Source of the DNA: Egicoccus sp035462025
GTDB taxonomy: Bacteria; Actinomycetota; Nitriliruptoria; Nitriliruptorales; Nitriliruptoraceae
DNA length: 12,836 bases
NCBI GenBank assembly: GCA_035462025.1
Contig: DATHUR010000101.1
Coordinates: forward strand, 1-12,836
Reading direction: 5' to 3'
Below, one piece after another: positions 8,750 to 12,836 of the stretch (position 1 is its first letter; every line of letters starts with the position of its first letter). The position numbers and the translations under genes were made by a program. Below the pieces are notes generated by a model. That model saw only the letters and a program-made list of their open reading frames with translations, did no database searches and had not been told where the DNA came from.

Positions 8750-9675
8750 GCGACCAGCCCACGCGCGAGGACGGCCGCGAGATCGACCGGATCATGGACG
8801 AGGAGACCGTCGAGCGACCCGAGATCATGATCATCACCGGCCTGTCCGGGGCCGGGCGTTCGACCGCCTCGAACGTGATCGAGGACCTCGGCTGGTTCGT
8901 GATCGACAACCTGCCGCCGACCCTGATCTCCCGCGTGACCGAGCTGGCGTTCGCCCCGGGTTCCTCGGTCGGTCGGCTCGCGTTGGTCGTCGACGTCCGC
9001 GGTCGCGAGTTCTTCTCGGCGCTGATGGACACGATCCGCGAGTTGCGCGCCAGCGAGGCCGACGTCCGCGTGCTGTTCCTCGACGCCGAGGAGGACGTCC
9101 TGGTCCGCCGCTTCGAGGAGACCCGTCGCCGCCACCCGGCGGCGAACGGCGAGGGCGTGCTCACCGGCATCCGCAACGAGCGGGACCTGCTCAGCGACCT
9201 GCGTGGCATGGCCGACCTGATCATCGACACCAGCGACCTCAACGTCCACGAACTGCGCGACCGTCTGGTCGAGCTGCTGCAGGGACACGAGGCCGCGAAG
9301 CTGCGGGTCGAGGTGGTCTCCTTCGGCTTCAAGCGGGGGACGCCGCGCGACGCCGACCTGCTGTTCGACGTGCGGTTCCTGCCCAACCCGCACTGGGTCG
9401 AGGAACTGCGGCCCTTCACCGGTCAGGACGAGCCGGTCCGCGACTACGTGTTCGGCCAGCCCGAGAGCGGGCCGTTCATGGCGGCGATGCGGCAACTGCT
9501 CGACGTGGTCGTGCCCGGCTACATCCAGGAGGGCAAGCGCTACCTCACCATCGCCATCGGCTGCACCGGCGGCAAGCACCGCTCCGTGGCCATCAGCGAG
9601 GCGATCGGCGACTACCTGCGGCAGACCACCGACCTGTCGGTGAACGTGCAGCACCGGGACCTGGGCGAGGAATGA
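8746..9675 (+). CDS. rapZ: RapZ/YvcJ-family nucleotide-binding protein
   Basis: RapZ (YvcJ in Bacillus) is a P-loop protein. In E. coli it is an RNA adaptor controlling glucosamine-6-phosphate synthase mRNA through GlmZ; in Gram-positives its role is less clear but it is tied to nucleotide signals and envelope metabolism. The 309-residue product has a P-loop GLSGAGRST (32-40), IDNLPP (53-58), RFLPNPHW (210-217) and the C-terminal GCTGGKHRS (272-280), which belongs to the RNA- and metabolite-binding half in E. coli. The usual Walker A lysine is arginine (R38); I recall the same substitution in mycobacterial homologues, so it looks lineage-wide rather than damage. The GTG overlaps the uvrC stop (GTGA), and the gene end overlaps yvcK (ATGA). 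Confidence 0.96.
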   Translation: MSDQPTREDGREIDRIMDEETVERPEIMIITGLSGAGRSTASNVIEDLGWFVIDNLPPTLISRVTELAFAPGSSVGRLALVVDVRGREFFSALMDTIRELRASEADVRVLFLDAEEDVLVRRFEETRRRHPAANGEGVLTGIRNERDLLSDLRGMADLIIDTSDLNVHELRDRLVELLQGHEAAKLRVEVVSFGFKRGTPRDADLLFDVRFLPNPHWVEELRPFTGQDEPVRDYVFGQPESGPFMAAMRQLLDVVVPGYIQEGKRYLTIAIGCTGGKHRSVAISEAIGDYLRQTTDLSVNVQHRDLGEE

Positions 9676-10643
9676 GCGGCGGTCTCGGAGACTTGGACGT
9701 GAGCGCCGACCCCTCACCGACCCGCGCCGTCGCGATCGGTGGCGGCCACGGACTCGCGCGGACCCTGCGGGCCCTGCCACAGGTCGTCGACGAGACCACG
9801 GCGGTGGTGACGGTCGCCGACGACGGTGGCTCGTCCGGGCGCCTGCGCCGCGACCTCGGGGTCCTGCCACCTGGCGACCTGCGCATGGCGGTCGCGGCGC
9901 TGGCCCGCCAGCGCCGGATGGCCGACCTGCTGCAGTACCGGTTCGCGCGCGGCGAACTGGGCGGGCACAGCCTCGGCAACCTGGTGCTGGTCGCGCTACA
10001 GGACCTCGTCGGCGGCGACCTGCAGGTGGCTCTGGACGAGTTGTGCCGGGTGCTCGACGTCCCGGGTCGCGTGCTGCCGTGTACGACCACGCCGGTCGTG
10101 CTCCACGGGACCACGGCCGCCGGGCAGGTGCGCGGCCAGGCGTCGGTCGCCTCGACATCCGGGCTCGACCGGGTCTGGCTCGAACCGGCCGACGCCCGCG
10201 CGGGGGACGAGGTCGTGCAGGCGATCCACGACGCCGACCTCGTGGTGCTCGGGCCCGGTTCGCTGTTCACCAGCGTGCTGCCCAACCTGCTCGTGGTCGG
10301 TGTCGCGTCGGCACTCGCGGCGACGTCGGCGCAGATCGTCCTGGTCGCCAACCTGCGCGAACAGGCCGGCGAGACCGAGGGCATGTCGCTGCGCGACCAC
10401 CTGCTCGCGCTCCGCCACCACGTCCCCGATGTCCGGATCGAGGTGTGCGTCGCCAACGACGGACCCGTGTCCGGCACCGACGCCCGCCCCCTGCCGGGCG
10501 TCGACCTCGACGAACTGGTCGGGCGGGTCGTCACGGCGGCCCTCGACGACGGCCACGACGGGCACGACCCCGGCGTCCTCGCCCGGGTGTTCGGGCAGCT
10601 GCTCGGTCGCCCGGCTCGGTGGGCTCCGGGGGAGACCCGGTGA
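9672..10643 (+). CDS. yvcK: YvcK/CofD-like (CuvA) UDP-sugar-binding regulator of cell-wall metabolism
   Basis: YvcK proteins share the fold of the lactyl-transferase CofD but act in peptidoglycan metabolism and growth on gluconeogenic carbon; the mycobacterial form (CuvA) is linked to polar growth, and UDP-GlcNAc binding is reported for the family. The 323-residue product shows AIGGGHG (21-27), VADDGGSSGRLR (48-59), PPGDLR (66-71), GHSLGNL (98-104), LGPGSLFTS (193-201) and QAGETEG (231-237), all family hallmarks. The ATG at 9672 overlaps the rapZ stop but has GAGG only one base upstream. A GTG at 9699, in frame with GGAG eight bases upstream, would remove nine residues before the conserved region and may be the true start. 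The 3' end overlaps whiA (GTGA). Confidence 0.93.
   Translation: MSGGLGDLDVSADPSPTRAVAIGGGHGLARTLRALPQVVDETTAVVTVADDGGSSGRLRRDLGVLPPGDLRMAVAALARQRRMADLLQYRFARGELGGHSLGNLVLVALQDLVGGDLQVALDELCRVLDVPGRVLPCTTTPVVLHGTTAAGQVRGQASVASTSGLDRVWLEPADARAGDEVVQAIHDADLVVLGPGSLFTSVLPNLLVVGVASALAATSAQIVLVANLREQAGETEGMSLRDHLLALRHHVPDVRIEVCVANDGPVSGTDARPLPGVDLDELVGRVVTAALDDGHDGHDPGVLARVFGQLLGRPARWAPGETR
10628..10634 (+). promoter_or_regulatory. Ribosome binding site of whiA inside yvcK
   Basis: GGGGGAG, five bases before the GTG at 10640, decides the whiA start; the open frame extends far upstream with no family similarity. Confidence 0.75.
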
Positions 10644-11611
10644 GCGGTTCGTTCACCGAGGACGTCCGCCAGGAACTGGCGCGGCTCCCACTCGGCGCGG
10701 ACCGCGAGGCCCGGGCCGAGTTGGCCGCCCTGTTCCGCTTCGCGGGCAGCCTGACCGTGACCGGCGGACCGGCGGGGATCCGGCGCCGGCTCGAGGTGAC
10801 GACCGGATCGGGGGCGGTGGCGCGCCGCACCTTCGCCCTGCTCCAGCGTTGCTATGGCCTGCGCCCGGAGTTGATGGTGCGCGCACCGGGTGGCGTCCAC
10901 CGGCGCTCGACGTACGGCGTCCGCGTCGAGGTGGGCGCCGACCACGTGGCCGGCGACCTCGGTCTGCTCGACGCGGCCGGGCGGCCACGCGACGGCCTGC
11001 CCGCCGACCTCGCCCGGGCGGCCTCGATCGCCTACCTGCGGGGTGCCCTGCTCGCGGCCGGTTCGATCTCGGACCCCGGCCGCGATCCCCACCTCGAGAT
11101 CGTCGCCCGCAGCAGCGAGACCGCCCGTTCGTTGGCCCGTCTGATCGGTCGCTGCGTCGACGGCACCGCGCGTGCGCTGGACGAGGAGGGCGGCCGCGAA
11201 CGCCACCGCGTGGTCCTCAAGTCGGGGGCCACCATCGGTGACGTCCTCGCCGCCGTCGGCGCGACGGTCGCCTTCCTGCGATGGGGGGACCGGCGACTGC
11301 GCCGCCAGCTTCGCGGCGAGGCCAACCGTCTGGCCAATGCCGACGCCGCCAACCTGCGCCGCACCATCGAGACGGCCGGCGCCCAGGTGCGCATGATCGA
11401 ACAGGTCGTGGCCGCCGCCGGGTGGGATGCGCTCGACGACGGCCTGCGCGTGGTCGCGCTGGCCCGCCTGGCCAACCCCACCGCCAGCCTGCAGGAACTC
11501 GGCGAGTTGATCGATCCGCCGCTAGGCAAGTCCGCCGTCCACCGCCGGCTTCGTAGGTTGGAGGTGCTGCACACCGATTTGCAAGGGGCGCACGACCCGG
11601 ACGATCGGTGA
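10640..11611 (+). CDS. whiA: WhiA sporulation/cell-division transcription regulator
   Basis: WhiA is a DNA-binding protein of Gram-positive bacteria. In Streptomyces it acts with WhiB at promoters bearing GACAC to activate division and sporulation genes; in Bacillus it affects division and chromosome segregation. The 323-residue product has an N-terminal degenerate LAGLIDADG-endonuclease fold (about 1-215; YLRGALLAAGSISDP at 132-146 is the signature helix). Its C-terminal helix-turn-helix has RGEANRLANADAANLRRT (225-242) and SLQELGELIDPPLGKSAVHR (283-302), the most conserved block in the family. It starts with GTG in a GTGA overlap with yvcK and ends the four-gene coupled chain. Its presence does not prove sporulation, since many non-sporulating actinobacteria keep it. 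Confidence 0.97.
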   Translation: MSGSFTEDVRQELARLPLGADREARAELAALFRFAGSLTVTGGPAGIRRRLEVTTGSGAVARRTFALLQRCYGLRPELMVRAPGGVHRRSTYGVRVEVGADHVAGDLGLLDAAGRPRDGLPADLARAASIAYLRGALLAAGSISDPGRDPHLEIVARSSETARSLARLIGRCVDGTARALDEEGGRERHRVVLKSGATIGDVLAAVGATVAFLRWGDRRLRRQLRGEANRLANADAANLRRTIETAGAQVRMIEQVVAAAGWDALDDGLRVVALARLANPTASLQELGELIDPPLGKSAVHRRLRRLEVLHTDLQGAHDPDDR

Positions 11612-11645
11612 CGGCTGACCCGGTCGGCTGCCGCACACCCGGTGG

Positions 11646-11651
11646 TAGGGT
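11646..11651 (+). promoter_or_regulatory. Possible -10 element upstream of gap
   Basis: TAGGGT fits TANNNT and lies 35 bp after the whiA stop. It overlaps a small palindrome, GGGTC-GG-GACCC (11648-11659). Transcription would start near 11655-11661, giving a leader of about 65-70 nt. No convincing -35 is present. It suggests gap can be transcribed independently of the whiA operon. Confidence 0.4.
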
Positions 11652-11662
11652 CGGGACCCCGC

Positions 11663-11681
11663 GACCGTCCGCGCGACGGTC
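11663..11681 (+). promoter_or_regulatory. 7-bp stem-loop near the predicted 5' end of gap mRNA
   Basis: GACCGTC-CGCGC-GACGGTC forms a perfect 7-bp stem with a 5-nt loop only a few bases after the predicted transcription start. There is no T-run, so it is unlikely to be a terminator for whiA. A 5' stem-loop could stabilise a highly expressed glycolytic message. No known riboswitch was recognised in the rest of the leader, which is C-rich and single-stranded-looking up to the ribosome binding site. Confidence 0.4.
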
Positions 11682-11711
11682 CACCTCCCGCCTCGAATCT
11701 CCACCCTCCCC

Positions 11712-11716
11712 AGGAG
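11712..11716 (+). promoter_or_regulatory. Ribosome binding site of gap
   Basis: AGGAG precedes the ATG at 11727 by ten bases, slightly longer than usual. No other start codon in the frame has a better match, and the GAPDH N-terminus begins exactly at this ATG. Confidence 0.7.
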
Positions 11717-11726
11717 TCGATTTCAG

Positions 11727-12731
11727 ATGTCCCTGCGTGTCGCCATCAACGGTTTCGGACGTATCGGTCGTAACTTCCTGCGCGCTGCCAAGAAGCAGGG
11801 ACTCGACCTCGACATCGTCGCGGTCAACGATCTCACCGACACCGCCACCCTCGCCCTGCTGCTCAAGTACGACAGCGTCCACGGCCGCTACGACGGCACC
11901 GTCGAGACCGACGGCGACGACCTCGTCGTCGACGGCGACCGCATCCAGGTGCTCGCCGAACGTGATCCCGCAAACCTGCCCTGGAAGAACCTCGGCGTCG
12001 ACATCGTGGTCGAGTCGACCGGGTTCTTCACCAAGCGCGAGGACGCCGCCAAGCACCTCGACGCGGGCGCGAAGAAGGTCATCATCTCGGCCCCGGCCAA
12101 GAACGAGGACGTCACCATCGTCCTCGGCGCCAACCAGGACGACTACGACCCGGCCAGCCACGACGTGATCTCGATGGCGTCGTGCACGACCAACTCCGTG
12201 GTGCCGATGGCCAAGGTCCTCGACGACGAATTCGGGATCGTGCAGGGCCTGATGACGACCGTGCACGCCTACACCGGCGACCAGAACCTCCACGACGCGC
12301 CGCACAAGGACCCGCGCCGGGCACGCGCCGCCGCCCTGTCGATCGTGCCGACCACCACGGGTGCGGCCAAGGCCGCCTCGCTCGCCCTGCCGCAGTTGGA
12401 GGGCAAGCTCGACGGACTCGCGCTGCGTGTGCCGATCCCGTCGGGCTCGATCACCGACATGGTGTTCGTGCTGTCGCGCGAGGTGACCGCCGACGAGATC
12501 AACGCCGCGATGAAGGCGGCGTCCGAGGGCCCGCTCAAGGGCATCCTGCAGTACAGCGAGGAGCCGCTCGTGTCGGTCGACATCGTCGGCAACCCGCACT
12601 CGTGCATCTTCGACGCCCCGAGCACCCTGGCCAACGGCACGCTGGTCAAGGTGATGGGCTGGTACGACAACGAGATGGGCTACTCGACCCGGCTGGCCGA
12701 GGCCGTCGTCTTCGTCGGCGACAAGCTGTAG
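11727..12731 (+). CDS. gap: Glyceraldehyde-3-phosphate dehydrogenase, type I (NAD-dependent)
   Basis: This cytoplasmic homotetrameric enzyme converts glyceraldehyde-3-phosphate, NAD+ and phosphate to 1,3-bisphosphoglycerate. The 334-residue protein has the usual length. Features are the Rossmann motif INGFGRIGRN (7-16), Asp35 at the end of the second strand favouring NAD over NADP, catalytic Cys153 in SCTTNS with His180 as its base, the phosphate-site loop TTTGAAKA (209-216), RVPIPSGSITD (234-244) and the C-terminal WYDNEMGYS (312-320). It follows whiA after 115 bp with a likely promoter of its own, and precedes a probable pgk, the standard glycolytic order in this phylum. Nothing in it looks unusual. 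Confidence 0.98.
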   Translation: MSLRVAINGFGRIGRNFLRAAKKQGLDLDIVAVNDLTDTATLALLLKYDSVHGRYDGTVETDGDDLVVDGDRIQVLAERDPANLPWKNLGVDIVVESTGFFTKREDAAKHLDAGAKKVIISAPAKNEDVTIVLGANQDDYDPASHDVISMASCTTNSVVPMAKVLDDEFGIVQGLMTTVHAYTGDQNLHDAPHKDPRRARAAALSIVPTTTGAAKAASLALPQLEGKLDGLALRVPIPSGSITDMVFVLSREVTADEINAAMKAASEGPLKGILQYSEEPLVSVDIVGNPHSCIFDAPSTLANGTLVKVMGWYDNEMGYSTRLAEAVVFVGDKL

Positions 12732-12760
12732 GCGCCCGCCTCCACGGCAACACTCTCCGC

Positions 12761-12789
12761 CGGCCCGCGCTCGCACCGAGCGCGGGCCG
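12761..12789 (+). terminator. 13-bp perfect GC-rich hairpin after gap
   Basis: The arms 12761-12773 and 12777-12789 pair perfectly (13 bp, all but one pair G:C) around a CAC triloop, 29 bp after the gap stop. No T-run follows (TACGTTCG), so it resembles the U-less hairpins common in high-GC actinobacteria. Because the next reading frame starts only 23 bp later with its own ribosome binding site, it may be a partial terminator, or an RNA-stabilising hairpin protecting the gap 3' end, rather than a full stop. Confidence 0.6.
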
Positions 12790-12798
12790 TACGTTCGC

Positions 12799-12804
12799 GA
12801 AAGG
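12799..12804 (+). promoter_or_regulatory. Ribosome binding site of the last, truncated gene
   Basis: GAAAGG lies eight bases before a GTG at 12813, in a well-placed Shine-Dalgarno position. It is the main evidence that a gene starts at the window edge. Confidence 0.5.
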
Positions 12805-12812
12805 CTCTGGAC

Positions 12813-12836
12813 GTGAGCTCCCTGCTGACCGGCGTA
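12813..12836 (+). CDS. Start of a downstream gene, probably phosphoglycerate kinase (3' cut by window)
   Basis: Only eight codons are visible (GTG start, reading MSSLLTGV), with a plausible ribosome binding site eight bases upstream. The sequence alone cannot identify the product. The guess of pgk rests on gene order: in actinobacteria gap is normally followed by pgk and tpiA in one glycolytic operon, and a short N-terminal lead like this is compatible with Pgk. Confidence 0.45.

Noticed and set aside
8506..11206. Long minus-strand open frames opposite rapZ, yvcK and whiA
   Set aside because: They mirror confidently identified genes, lack recognisable domains and are rich in Arg/Pro/Ser/Ala as expected for shadow frames.
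11217..12776. 519-codon minus-strand frame opposite gap
   Set aside because: Antisense of a canonical GAPDH; no ribosome binding site or domain signature.
12794..12801. TTCGCGAA palindrome before the last gene
   Set aside because: Only 8 bp, expected often by chance in this composition, and it overlaps the ribosome binding site without further support.

Overview
The window is a very GC-rich, almost fully coding chromosomal segment. A uvrC-rapZ-yvcK-whiA-gap block with uvrA nearby is the standard Actinomycetota arrangement; as I recall, Streptomyces has the same order. WhiA, the actinobacterial form of RapZ (Walker A lysine replaced by arginine) and UvrC sequences close to the mycobacterial type point the same way. 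The secreted protein with S-layer-homology repeats suggests, as a weak inference only, a deep-branching class such as Nitriliruptoria.

Layout: 1-2805 is uvrA, lacking only about its first 20-25 codons because of the window edge. 2806-2887 is a compact regulatory gap with two 17-bp direct repeats and a consensus -35 hexamer. 2888-4163 is a tightly overlapping three-gene unit: a small Xre-type regulator, a four-helix membrane protein of unknown function and a GNAT acetyltransferase. 4217-5512 encodes a secreted CAP-domain protein with three SLH repeats, meeting tail-to-tail (4 bp between stops) a minus-strand MscS-type channel at 5517-6701. These four plus-strand genes and the channel form an accessory insert between uvrA and uvrC.

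From 6702 a short divergent promoter region leads into uvrC-rapZ-yvcK-whiA (6773-11611). Every junction in this chain is a 4-bp ATGA or GTGA overlap, so the genes are almost certainly co-transcribed and translationally coupled. A 115-bp leader with its own promoter-like element and a 5' hairpin precedes gap (11727-12731). A 13-bp perfect hairpin follows gap, and a new reading frame, probably pgk, starts at 12813 and runs off the edge.

How the genes work together: UvrA and UvrC are the damage-recognition and dual-incision parts of nucleotide excision repair. RapZ, YvcK and WhiA link nucleotide or cell-envelope signals to cell-wall metabolism and division or sporulation control. Gap opens the lower-glycolysis cluster. 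The least understood part is the regulator/membrane protein/acetyltransferase unit, with its apparently autoregulated leaderless promoter, beside the CAP-SLH protein. No RNA genes, CRISPR arrays, insertion sequences or phage genes were seen.
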